Assembly: GCA_009786825.1 (NCBI GenBank)
Contig: WQRI01000011.1
Coordinates: forward strand, 13-33,802
Direction: 5' to 3'
DNA from: Bacillota bacterium
GTDB taxonomy: Bacteria; Bacillota; Clostridia; Christensenellales; WQRI01
Length of the DNA stretch: 33,790 bases
Part shown: in pieces, positions 17,060 to 24,460 of the stretch
How positions within the stretch are numbered: position 1 is the stretch's first letter
How the letters are laid out: every line of letters starts with the position of its first letter
Notes under the pieces: model-generated
The model's input: the letters and a program-made list of their open reading frames with translations, nothing else
What the model was told of the DNA's origin: nothing
Database searches by the model: none
Program-made: the position numbers and the translations under genes

Positions 17060-17726
17060 TCAGTTTGTTTATCCTGTTCATAAACTTATCTAGGTATTGT
17101 GGTGAGCCACCAACAACAAGTAAGTCGCCCTCTTCTATTTTTGTATCTCGCTTAACATAGTGCATAAACTGCTCGCCCCTTTTTATTAAAAGCAAAGTTA
17201 TGTTATACACATCTCTAAACGAAATTTCTGCAATGCTCTGCCCCACCCATTCTTCCGGCGTTATAACTTCTATTATGTTGTAGTTCTCGAACAGACTAAA
17301 TACATCTACAGCATCTGGGTTTATAAGGCGCGTTGCCAACTTTTTACCCATCTCAAGTTCTGGTATAATTACTAAGTCTACCCCTATGCGCTCTAAAACA
17401 GTTTTGTGAGAGAGCGACTTTGCCTTAGCAACCACCTTAACCCCCGCCTGCTTTGCCATTAAAGAAATCATAACGCTAGCCTCTAGATTAGATGCTGTGC
17501 ATACTACTAAAACGTCAAAATCTTTAATGCCTAGCGCATTAAAAACCTTTTCATCTGTGGCATCTGCCGTAGCCCCGTATGATACAAACTCTTTAACCGC
17601 CTCTACTTTGTCTTCACTAGTATCAACCGCTAAAATCTCAAACCTGCCCTGACTTGATAGTTGTCGGCATAAAATGCTTCCAAATATTCCAAGCCCTATT
17701 ATAGCAAATCGTTTAGGTCGTGCCAT
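17052..17726 (-). CDS. trkA: Potassium uptake regulatory subunit TrkA/KtrA
   Basis: This 224-residue cytosolic RCK protein gates the TrkH/KtrB K+ channel in response to nucleotides. The Rossmann fold has GLGIFG (11-16) and the acidic strand end in LAVDTSEDK. The C-terminal RCK_C half starts near VGQSIAEISF and ends in DLLVVGG. The start at 17726 is chosen because AGGAGG sits 7 nt upstream. An upstream in-frame extension to 17876 runs through a heptad-repeat element and is not real. It follows trkH on the same strand with the repeat element between them and overlaps mfd by 8 bp. Confidence 0.93.
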   Translation of the reverse strand: MARPKRFAIIGLGIFGSILCRQLSSQGRFEILAVDTSEDKVEAVKEFVSYGATADATDEKVFNALGIKDFDVLVVCTASNLEASVMISLMAKQAGVKVVAKAKSLSHKTVLERIGVDLVIIPELEMGKKLATRLINPDAVDVFSLFENYNIIEVITPEEWVGQSIAEISFRDVYNITLLLIKRGEQFMHYVKRDTKIEEGDLLVVGGSPQYLDKFMNRINKLNA

Positions 17727-17756
17727 TGTAAAACCTCCTGTGTGTTTTTTATGAAA

Positions 17757-17987
17757 GTAAGTAGTGTAAAGATATGTAGTGTAAAGTGTAAAATGTAAAG
17801 TGTAAAGTGGTTGCACCGCTAGCGCGGGCAAAGTTGTTTTGCAAATTGCGTGAGAGGCGAAACTTGCGACTGTCAAAAGGTTTAGGCGCTTATGAGTATA
17901 AACACTCTACACTTTACACTTTACACTCTGCACTTCTGCACTCTACACTCTACACTCTACACTCTACACTCTACACTTTACACTCTA
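17757..17987. repeat. Heptad-repeat intergenic element between trkH and trkA
   Basis: The left arm (17757-17811) is made of GTGTAAA 7-mers. The right arm (17903-17987) is made of ACACTTT/ACACTCT 7-mers, complementary to the left, and runs up to the trkH stop codon. The core starts with a small hairpin (CCGCTAGCGCGG, 17819-17830) and ends with the family motif CTGTCAAAAGG...TTATGAG..TAAAC (17870-17903). If transcribed from trkH, the arms could fold into a long stem between two subunit genes. Confidence 0.8.
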
Positions 17988-19385
17988 TTATCCTACTAAT
18001 ATTTTTGCTTCTGCCCACTTAACTTTTGGGTCGTCGTACTTTGAATTATAAAACGACATTCCAAAAGTTAGTATGCCAATACGCCCAATAAGCATTAAAA
18101 ATATAAACAAAATTTTGCCTATATTAGATATATCTGATATAACCCCAACACTTAAGCCAACAGTACCAAGGGCTGATGCTACTTCAAAAAATAACTGACC
18201 TAAATAAAACTGCCCATCTGTCCACGTTAGTATAAAGGTTGCCGCAAACAAAAGCATAATAGCAAACACAAAAATTGTAATTGCTTTAGACAAGTGGCGG
18301 TGTGATATGGTAGACTTATTTACGGTAACTTCACGTCTTAGCCTTATTGTAGACAAAAAGTATACGAATATTAAAAACGCTGTTGTGGTTTTTATACCAC
18401 CACCAGTAGATGCGGGAGATGCGCCTATAAACATATTTGCTATTAGTATAAGGCGGCTACCCTCACTTAACGCGTAAGTGTCTACAAACCCAAACCCGCT
18501 AGAGCGTGCGTTTATACTTAAAAACACGCTATACAACAAACTTCCGCCAAACCCCTCTTCAGAGAATGCATAGTTATACTCGGCAAAAACAAAAGTCAAA
18601 GTAGACACTACTATCAAAAATACGCTTGCGTATATTACAATTTTTGTGTGCGTGGCTAAATAGCGCCACCTAGGTAATAGTCTTTTTTCTCTCAAGCAAC
18701 TAACCCAGTTTTTGCCTATATCAAATATTACAAGGTATCCAAGCCCGCCCAAAAGCGTAAGGCACGTTAAAATTATTTTTAAAAGTCTGTATGCGGCAAT
18801 CTCAGACAGCGCAAACCCACTAACACTTACACCCGCATTACAAAAGGCTGCTACGCTATAAAACACAGCGTAATAAACACCGCGCCACTCTGCAACCGGC
18901 ACAAATACAAAAAGCAAAAACAAAAAGCCTATAAACTGTACAATAAAGGTTAAAATTATTACGCGCTTTATAACGCTAATTATACCGCCGAAACTATCTT
19001 GATTCATCGCCTCTTGCATAACTAGTCGCTCTCTTAGCGATATGCGCCTGCCCAAAAGCAAAAACATCAAAGTCGTAATACTCATAAAGCCCAGCCCGCC
19101 AATTTGAATAAGCACAAGTATTACAATCTGACCAAACATTGTGTAATAGTTTGCAATATCGTAAAGCAAAAAGCCCGTTATGCAAACAGCCGACGTCGCA
19201 TCGAAAATAGAGTTTAAAAAGTTGCCACTTGTGTCTGATTGGCGCGCCGCAGGCAACCAAAGCAAAAACGCCCCAACAAGTATTACTGTGATATATCCTA
19301 GCACAATTATTCTTGCAGGGGTTAGAAGTTTGCCCTTTTTTTTACTAGGCAAATCTGGTTGCAGTTGTGTATTTTCGCTCGCCAT
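17988..19385 (-). CDS. trkH: Potassium uptake channel subunit TrkH/KtrB
   Basis: This 465-residue membrane protein is the K+-translocating subunit of a Trk/Ktr system. The four pore-loop filter segments are visible, each with its key glycine: SAVCITGFLLYD, FCNAGVSVSGF, NARSSGFGFVDT and ALGTVGLSVGV. About eight to ten helices are present, in line with the four M1-P-M2 repeats of the family. The partner trkA is downstream. The ATG has only a weak A-rich sequence upstream. The final codons adjoin the arm of a heptad-repeat element. Confidence 0.95.
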   Translation of the reverse strand: MASENTQLQPDLPSKKKGKLLTPARIIVLGYITVILVGAFLLWLPAARQSDTSGNFLNSIFDATSAVCITGFLLYDIANYYTMFGQIVILVLIQIGGLGFMSITTLMFLLLGRRISLRERLVMQEAMNQDSFGGIISVIKRVIILTFIVQFIGFLFLLFVFVPVAEWRGVYYAVFYSVAAFCNAGVSVSGFALSEIAAYRLLKIILTCLTLLGGLGYLVIFDIGKNWVSCLREKRLLPRWRYLATHTKIVIYASVFLIVVSTLTFVFAEYNYAFSEEGFGGSLLYSVFLSINARSSGFGFVDTYALSEGSRLILIANMFIGASPASTGGGIKTTTAFLIFVYFLSTIRLRREVTVNKSTISHRHLSKAITIFVFAIMLLFAATFILTWTDGQFYLGQLFFEVASALGTVGLSVGVISDISNIGKILFIFLMLIGRIGILTFGMSFYNSKYDDPKVKWAEAKILVG

Positions 19386-19387
19386 TT

Positions 19388-19478
19388 CTTTTTCGCTTTT
19401 ATTCAGTATCTATTACGTTTTTCGTTTTTCGCTAGTCGTTTTCCATTTACTTTTTCGCTCTTTATTCAGTATCCATTA
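19388..19478. repeat. 28/29-nt direct repeat upstream of trkH
   Basis: CTTTTTCGCT followed by TTTATTCAGTATC(C/T)ATTA occurs at 19388-19415 and 19450-19478. Between the copies are GTTTTTC 7-nt units (19417-19430). The 7-nt unit spacing resembles the arms of the other intergenic elements, but no complementary arm or shared core motif is present. It fills most of the trkH-pth spacer. Confidence 0.6.
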
Positions 19479-19484
19479 AAATTT

Positions 19485-20126
19485 CTATTTTCCGTTAAAC
19501 TTGTTGCCTAAACTCTCTATCGTCTCGCCCTTAACAAAGCCCTTTATTATCTGCACGCAAGTGTCGTATGCCGCCCCTAGTAGTGCCATATCATTTGGCT
19601 TTATTTGGCTTAGTACAAATCTATCTAGCGGTATGCCGGGTGGTCTGCCTATGCCTACCCTTACTCTAGAAAAATCTGTTGTGCCTAATTCTGATATAAT
19701 TGAACGCATACCATTGTGCGTGCCGCCAGAGCCGCTTTTTCTTATTCTTATTTTGCCAACGTCTAAATCTATATCGTCGTATATTACAAGCAAATTTTGT
19801 AGCGGGATTTTTTCTTTTCTGAGCAAGGCTTCCACAGCCCTACCACTTAAATTCATAAAAGTTTGCGGATATGCAAAAAGCACTTCACCCACTCTAAACC
19901 CACCACTTGTTAGCCCACCCGCTACTTTCTTTGGCTTACCAACCTTACTTACAAGCCCATTATCCGCACAAATATCCGCGCTAGCAATAAGGCTCTGCGT
20001 ACGCGAGCGCTTCAGTTTTAAGCCCAACTCATAGGCAAGCCTGTCCAAAACCATAAAGCCCACATTATGATATGTGTTTTTAAACCTATCCCCATAATTG
20101 CCTAAGCCAACGATTAAATATCTCAT
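19485..20126 (-). CDS. pth: Peptidyl-tRNA hydrolase
   Basis: Pth recycles tRNA from peptidyl-tRNA released by stalled ribosomes. The active-site residues are present: N10 in GLGN, catalytic H20 in TYHNVGF, N92 in FMNLSG, D117 in IYDDIDL, and N138 in GGTHNGMRSI. The length is 213 residues against a usual ~190. The excess is a segment at about 52-80 rich in Gly/Lys/Val. The start ATG immediately follows the arm of a heptad-repeat element and lacks any ribosome-binding site. In many Firmicutes pth precedes mfd. Here trkH and trkA lie between them. Confidence 0.95.
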   Translation of the reverse strand: MRYLIVGLGNYGDRFKNTYHNVGFMVLDRLAYELGLKLKRSRTQSLIASADICADNGLVSKVGKPKKVAGGLTSGGFRVGEVLFAYPQTFMNLSGRAVEALLRKEKIPLQNLLVIYDDIDLDVGKIRIRKSGSGGTHNGMRSIISELGTTDFSRVRVGIGRPPGIPLDRFVLSQIKPNDMALLGAAYDTCVQIIKGFVKGETIESLGNKFNGK

Positions 20127-20128
20127 AG

Positions 20129-20273
20129 TTTCAAATTACAAATTACAAATTATAAATTACAAATATTATACTCATAATAGTCCAAACTTTTTGACAGTCT
20201 CAATAGCGGATTGTTCAAAAGTTTTGGTATTAATGTGTTGAAACATTTGTAATTTGTACATTGCAATTTGTAC
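20129..20273. repeat. Heptad-repeat intergenic element upstream of pth
   Basis: Left arm 20131-20164 consists of ACAAATT 7-mers, and right arm 20244-20273 of AATTTGT 7-mers, complementary to the left. The core carries the family motif at both ends in inverted orientation. Right is TTGTTCAAAAGTTTTGG...TTAATG (20211-20235). Left is CATAATAGTCCAAACTTTTTGACAG (as separate blocks over 20173-20198). The whole element is therefore an imperfect palindrome. Confidence 0.8.
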
Positions 20274-20275
20274 AC

Positions 20276-20743
20276 TTATATAAGCGTAAGCAACGCGTCT
20301 CTATCTACTAGCCATACATTTGTGCTTTCTGCTAACTCTTTGGCTGAGTCTGTAAAATAACTGTTTGTAACAACCCACGCCTCGTCTGCTTCGTAGTGTG
20401 CTTTTGCCGCGTAAATCTCTTGCACGGAAGTATTGCCTACCGCCTGCATATAGCGCTTTGCTTGCACTACTATAATAAGGTCGTCTTTTTCTAGTATTAA
20501 GTCGCACCCTTGGTCGCCCTGCCCGCCTATCCAAAAAACGCTATAGCCATAATCTGTAAATAATTCGCCTAAAAACTCTTCAAACTCTTCGCCAGTTAGC
20601 GTATCCATAAAATGCAGATAATCTACATTTTTTGGCGACACAAAAGCAAAACCCAAGCCCCTTAAAAAACCCCTAAAAAGCCAAAACATAAAACCAAAAG
20701 GAAGCAACAAAATATGTACAAAAATATCCGGACGTCTTTTCAT
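20276..20743 (-). CDS. Membrane-anchored Mrr-like restriction endonuclease-fold protein
   Basis: This 155-residue protein has one hydrophobic hairpin or helix at 7-35 followed by a PD-(D/E)xK nuclease domain of the Mrr_cat type. Key residues are E53/E60 in the first helix (TGEEFEEFLGELF), the GDQGCD motif with D81, and QAK with K96. The following TSVQEIYAAK and VVTNSYFTDSA segments are also typical. Membrane-tethered proteins of this type are widespread in Firmicutes and not part of a classic restriction-modification locus. No methylase is present here. The substrate is unknown. There is no ribosome-binding site, and the sequence before the ATG is the arm of a heptad-repeat element. Confidence 0.85.
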   Translation of the reverse strand: MKRRPDIFVHILLLPFGFMFWLFRGFLRGLGFAFVSPKNVDYLHFMDTLTGEEFEEFLGELFTDYGYSVFWIGGQGDQGCDLILEKDDLIIVVQAKRYMQAVGNTSVQEIYAAKAHYEADEAWVVTNSYFTDSAKELAESTNVWLVDRDALLTLI

Positions 20744-20749
20744 AATCTA

Positions 20750-20910
20750 ATTAATGTTAAATGTTAAATGCTAAATGCTAAATGGTTTCACCTGCTTCGC
20801 AGGCAGTTATTTCGTTTTTGCATATTGTAAAGAGTTTAAAATTGCGACCGTTCAAAAGTTATGTATATTATGAGTTTAAACATTTAACATTTAAAATTTA
20901 ACATTTAAAA
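20750..20910. repeat. Heptad-repeat intergenic element upstream of the Mrr-like gene
   Basis: Left arm 20752-20785 is made of TTAAATG-type 7-mers, and right arm 20880-20910 of CATTTAA 7-mers, its complement. The core begins with the hairpin CCTGC-TTC-GCAGG (20790-20802), where base pairs differ from the equivalent CCGC/GCGG of other copies. It ends with the family motif GTTCAAAAGTTATG...TTATGAGTTTAAAC (20850-20881). Confidence 0.8.
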
Positions 20911-21180
20911 CTATCTAACAATCTCTCCCCTGTTAACCAAGCCTAACTCTCTTCTTGCAAACTGCTCTATAAATTCTATAGACTGAAAAAATTCTGCGTT
21001 AAAATACTCTTGTTCTTTAAGCGTTTGAACCTGCGCCACCTGCGTTTGCAACTGGTTTATCTGTGTATTTCTATTAACGCGCATAATAACTTGCACGGCT
21101 ATAATAACCAACAGCGTAGCCGCTAGCAAAACCGCCCAAAACATAATTGTAGAACTCTTTTGTGTTGTATTCTCACCCAT
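20911..21180 (-). CDS. divIC: DivIC/FtsB-like septum formation protein
   Basis: This 89-residue bitopic protein has a short cytoplasmic N-terminus, one membrane helix (13-35), a coiled coil (36-62) and the conserved C-terminal block FIEQFARRELGLVNRGEIV. That block matches the FtsB/DivIC family signature (I-E-x-x-A-R-x-x-L-G-x-V-x-x-G-E). DivIC joins FtsL and DivIB/FtsQ in the divisome and links it to septal cell-wall synthesis. GGGAGG six nt upstream fixes the start. Its presence near pth and mfd resembles the Bacillus pth-divIC cluster. Confidence 0.88.
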   Translation of the reverse strand: MGENTTQKSSTIMFWAVLLAATLLVIIAVQVIMRVNRNTQINQLQTQVAQVQTLKEQEYFNAEFFQSIEFIEQFARRELGLVNRGEIVR

Positions 21181-21213
21181 AAAAAACCTCCCAAATGTTT
21201 AACTCAAACCCCA

Positions 21214-21306
21214 AACTTCCCTAACCCCCATCGCTCACCCCTTATCGCTCATTCCACTAACACTCACCCCTTATCACTTATCACTCACCTCTTATCCCTT
21301 ATCCCT
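21214..21306. repeat. Degenerate heptad tract upstream of divIC
   Basis: Interleaved 7-mers of the types CTTATCA, CTTATCC and CTCACCC run from about 21230 to 21306. No complementary second arm or core motif is seen, so this is a one-armed or unrelated low-complexity tract. It fills the spacer between divIC and the transporter gene. Confidence 0.55.
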
Positions 21307-21318
21307 GCTCGCTGTACG

Positions 21319-23364
21319 CTATTTTTTACACGCCGACTGAAGTTGAACTTGCGTGTGGTGCGCCCTTAACTTATTGTTAGACACAAGCGCAAAGCCAAAG
21401 TTTCTGAAATAGTCTTGTTGCGGTGCTAGGTTTTCTGCCTCGCCATTTATGTTTACCGAAACAAAAAACTTGTTCTCGTTTTCTAGTTGTTGCTTAGTTT
21501 TACCGCGCCTTGTTTTATACGCTTTGTTAATTGCCCTTATCTCTTCTTGCAAGGCAAGGTCGCTTGCTATAGAAATTAGTTTGCGCGATAGCATATCATC
21601 ATAGTTTTTATCGCGCTCTTCCGGCACTACGTAAACAGAATCTATTATAATCTCGTTACCTTCTTTAAACAGTCTGCCACTTGCTAGTACTTTTTCGTCT
21701 CTAAAAACTGCGTAGTGGGTTGCGTATTGGTCTTTTAAATCTAGCACGCCCCTATCGTTTTGGTCTGCCGTTTTACGCCTTGCCTGCGCAACTACTGCTA
21801 GATTTTTAATTTTAGATAAACTTATCATCGTATCCCCATCCTCCGAGAAAAACTGTGCGGCAAGTTGCCTCTCAAACTTTTCTAAGTCTTTTCGCGTTAG
21901 TGTATATTGTGCATAAAGCCTTGCCCCCGCAATTAAAACCACAGTAATACCAACTATAGCAATTAAGCCAAGCCCGATTTGCGTGCCGAAAGATTGAATG
22001 GGCGGCGGCTGACCCGGCTCACCCGAATCGAACCTTATTAAGTCTAGCATAACGCCCACGATTAAAACCGCAACACTCTGCGCAACTTTATATGCAAGGG
22101 TCATAAAACTTGAATAGGTTGCTGTTTTTTCTATGCCCGTCTCACCCTTTTCAAAAGTAATAACATCGCCCATCATAGCGTTAGGAACCATAAAAAGAGA
22201 GCCAACACCAAAACCTATAACAAGCATAGCCGGCACTAAAAACAAAACAATGTTCCAACCCCTATCATCTAAAACCGGTGGAAGCATACCATACATATGC
22301 GCAAAGAAAACAAACGTAAAAAGCACAATCCCTATAAAGCATATGATTATACCAACACGTAAAACGCTTCGCTTTTCCCATCGCCTTACTGCCAAAACCC
22401 ACACGGGCTGAGAGAATATTGTTGTTACAAACAGCGCACCCATTACAAAGAACATCAAGTCTGGTATTTGAAATGCAAAAGTAAATATATGAAAACCAAC
22501 GCTTGTTAGTATAGCCGCCGCAATAAGTGTAGCCGAGTAGCCCATTATTACAGCCCTGTGGTTTGGCTTTTTAAGTGTTCTGCCAAAGTCTACAAATATA
22601 CCCGTTATGGTTTTTTTCTCTGCCTTGTTGCCTGTAATCTCTTCCATACGCTGTTTTGCTTGAAGGCGCGGCATATGAGAGTATGTTCCAAAAAAGCATA
22701 AAACACCAAGCGCTACTGAAACTGTTGCTGCTATATATGCAAGTTCTATATACGGAAAAACTGTAAGCGTGCCATCTACCACATTGCCGTAATAATCTAC
22801 GTGCGTGTGTGGCGCTGCTAAAAAGCCCATTAACACCGTGGGGGCTATCATACCTATTAAAAAGAAAACTGTGCGTACGCTCTCCATTGAGGCGCGCTCG
22901 CGCGAGTTACCACTAAGTTCTACCCCTAGGGCAAAAAGCGGCGTAGAATATGCAGTAGACATTAACTGGAACAAGCAAACGCAAATTAACAGCCAAATAA
23001 CCATTTGCATTTCGCTAAAGTTTACGCTTGGTACATTCCAAATAAATATGTTTATTATAGCAGTTGTAAAAACGCCCGTTAGAATATATAAGTGGCGACG
23101 CCCTAGTAACCTATTTTTAGTGTGGTCTGACATATAGCCAACGATTGGGTCTGTAACCGCGTCCCACATTATTATTATAAAAAACATCAGACCCATCAGA
23201 GTTCCCCTAATACCTAAAACTGATGTTCCAAAAAACATCAAAAAGGTTGTTAGGGTTTGTGCTACCATTCCGTATCCTAAATATGCACTGCCGTAAGATA
23301 CCTTTGCTGGAAACTTAAGCATATTTTGTGTAGAACCCATTAAGTTGTCTGGCTTTTTACTCAC
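21319..23364 (-). CDS. GPH-type MFS transporter fused to a GNAT-like C-terminal domain
   Basis: Residues 1-~480 form a 12-helix major-facilitator transporter of the glycoside-pentoside-hexuronide:cation (MelB/XylP-like) type. Typical features are the opening KVSYGSAYLGYG, WDAVTDPIVGYMSDHT in the second loop, and an asparagine- and glycine-rich region (MVPNAMMGDVI). The substrate is not deducible. Residues ~535-670 look like a GNAT acetyltransferase fold: strands HYAVFRDEKVLASGRL and IIIDSVYVVPEE, a helix with the acetyl-CoA-loop position (ERDKNYDD), and the late motif YFRNFGFALV. The canonical Q/R-x-x-G-x-G/A loop is poorly kept, so catalysis is uncertain. Start is GTG at 23364, 10 nt after a strong -10. 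An in-frame ATG at 23340 is an alternative. Neither has a ribosome-binding site. Confidence 0.85.
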   Translation of the reverse strand: MSKKPDNLMGSTQNMLKFPAKVSYGSAYLGYGMVAQTLTTFLMFFGTSVLGIRGTLMGLMFFIIIMWDAVTDPIVGYMSDHTKNRLLGRRHLYILTGVFTTAIINIFIWNVPSVNFSEMQMVIWLLICVCLFQLMSTAYSTPLFALGVELSGNSRERASMESVRTVFFLIGMIAPTVLMGFLAAPHTHVDYYGNVVDGTLTVFPYIELAYIAATVSVALGVLCFFGTYSHMPRLQAKQRMEEITGNKAEKKTITGIFVDFGRTLKKPNHRAVIMGYSATLIAAAILTSVGFHIFTFAFQIPDLMFFVMGALFVTTIFSQPVWVLAVRRWEKRSVLRVGIIICFIGIVLFTFVFFAHMYGMLPPVLDDRGWNIVLFLVPAMLVIGFGVGSLFMVPNAMMGDVITFEKGETGIEKTATYSSFMTLAYKVAQSVAVLIVGVMLDLIRFDSGEPGQPPPIQSFGTQIGLGLIAIVGITVVLIAGARLYAQYTLTRKDLEKFERQLAAQFFSEDGDTMISLSKIKNLAVVAQARRKTADQNDRGVLDLKDQYATHYAVFRDEKVLASGRLFKEGNEIIIDSVYVVPEERDKNYDDMLSRKLISIASDLALQEEIRAINKAYKTRRGKTKQQLENENKFFVSVNINGEAENLAPQQDYFRNFGFALVSNNKLRAHHTQVQLQSACKK

Positions 23365-23374
23365 TTATCTATAT

Positions 23375-23403
23375 ATTATATAATACCTAAATTCAAAAGT
23401 CAA
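23375..23403 (-). promoter_or_regulatory. Promoter of the MFS-GNAT gene
   Basis: On the minus strand TTGACT (23398-23403) and TATAAT (23375-23380) are 17 bp apart. The -10 is 10 nt from the GTG start, so the transcript would have a leader of only 2-4 nt. Confidence 0.8.
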
Positions 23404-23465
23404 CCACCTACACCAACATACAAAAAAAAAGTTAGCAAAAATTGTTGAAAAATGCGGGAAAGGGT

Positions 23466-23495
23466 TTTTTGTTTGTATTTTTGGTGTGTTAAAAT
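23466..23495 (+). promoter_or_regulatory. Candidate promoter of the three-helix protein gene
   Basis: An extended -10 (TGT-TAAAAT, -10 at 23490-23495) follows a T-rich, poor -35 (TTTTGT, 23467-23472) at 17 bp. The leader (~130 nt) holds a GGGTT/AACCC hairpin (about 23508-23522) and then a CAAAA-rich unstructured stretch up to the ribosome-binding site. Confidence 0.5.
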
Positions 23496-23628
23496 TAGCG
23501 TATTGTGGGGTTGTCTAAACCCTAGCACAAAAAAATAAAACACAAAACTACAAAAACAAAAAGCATAATTGCAAAAAACACAAGCAAAACTTCAAAAAAC
23601 AAAAAGCACAAAAAAGGAAACACTTATT

Positions 23629-24354
23629 ATGAAAAAAGAATTTTGGATTGAGAGGCGGGTAGATAACACCGCAAACAAAACAAGCACTAGTGAAAAAAAC
23701 ACTAGTTTGCAAAAAGAAATTGTCAGCGATATTGTCACAGATATTGATGCCCTGCATAACTGGAATGGTAACAATAGCAACGCTTTGCAAAGCGAATATT
23801 ACTTATGTTATGGCGATAGTGATAGCGGGATAATTCAGTTTCAAGTTTTTATTACAGATAGTTTAGAAATTGCAATTGAAAGAACAAAAAATTCTCTAGG
23901 GCTTAAAAGCGTAGAAATTACAAAGATGCCACCCGCAAAAGTATCAGATAGTGCAACAAAAATAGCGAATAAACCAAAAGCCCCAAAAGCCCAAACAAAA
24001 GCCTTACAGCCAAAGAGTTATGGTAACGTGCTTGCAATTATAAGTATTTGCTTAAGCCTTGCGTTTTTAATTGTAAGGCTGGTCTATACATATAGCGCAG
24101 TTACTAACGATAGCGACTTAGGCGGCATAGAACTAGCACTTCGAGTGCCTTCTGCGCTTGCCCTAATACAAATAATATTTTACTGTGCGCTAGTGCTATC
24201 GGTTTTATCTACAACGCTTAATATGTGCAAAAGTACAAATGACAGCAAGGGCAACACAATAAAACTTTCTGCCTTGTCTATAATTATTGCTTTGTCCGTT
24301 TTATTGCTTGTTTCTGTACTACACCACATTCAGATAAATTCAATTTTAGATTAG
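23629..24354 (+). CDS. Membrane protein of unknown function, three C-terminal helices
   Basis: I do not recognise a family for this 241-residue protein. Residues 1-100 are hydrophilic and probably cytoplasmic, with a short domain (about 54-98) of alternating strands and helix (YYLCYGDSDSGIIQFQVFI then SLEIAIERTKNSLGL). A Lys/Ala/Pro linker (101-130) follows. Three membrane helices come last (about 133-155, 173-199, 211-232). The start at 23629 is chosen because AAAGGA lies ~9 nt upstream. An in-frame upstream extension to 23569 is Lys/Gln-rich leader sequence and unlikely to be translated. The gene stands alone with its own terminator. Confidence 0.75.
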   Translation: MKKEFWIERRVDNTANKTSTSEKNTSLQKEIVSDIVTDIDALHNWNGNNSNALQSEYYLCYGDSDSGIIQFQVFITDSLEIAIERTKNSLGLKSVEITKMPPAKVSDSATKIANKPKAPKAQTKALQPKSYGNVLAIISICLSLAFLIVRLVYTYSAVTNDSDLGGIELALRVPSALALIQIIFYCALVLSVLSTTLNMCKSTNDSKGNTIKLSALSIIIALSVLLLVSVLHHIQINSILD

Positions 24355-24397
24355 TAACTTAGCGACTACATTTAAGTCGCCCACATAACAAATTTTT

Positions 24398-24432
24398 AAA
24401 AGCAGCGACTTTTTTTAGTCGCTGCTTTTTTT
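24398..24432 (+). terminator. Strong intrinsic terminator
   Basis: A perfect 13-bp stem (24398-24410 with 24417-24429) with a T6 loop is followed by a long T-run. A weaker hairpin just upstream (24362-24367 with 24375-24380) uses the same GCGACT/AGTCGC sequence, so the two could form alternative pairings. The terminator also separates this gene from convergent queG. Confidence 0.9.
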
Positions 24433-24460
24433 GTTTTTTTATTAGCCATTGATAGTAGCC

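Noticed and set aside
17727-17876. 50-residue N-terminal extension of trkA
   Set aside because: It is translated from repeat-arm sequence. A strong AGGAGG precedes the internal ATG at 17726.
17903-17987. Possible CRISPR array
   Set aside because: Units are 7 nt with no spacers, so this is a simple tandem repeat.
17807-18022. 71-residue plus-strand frame between trkA and trkH
   Set aside because: It is a translation of the heptad arm (Thr/Leu/Tyr/Ser/His repeats) and runs into antisense trkH.
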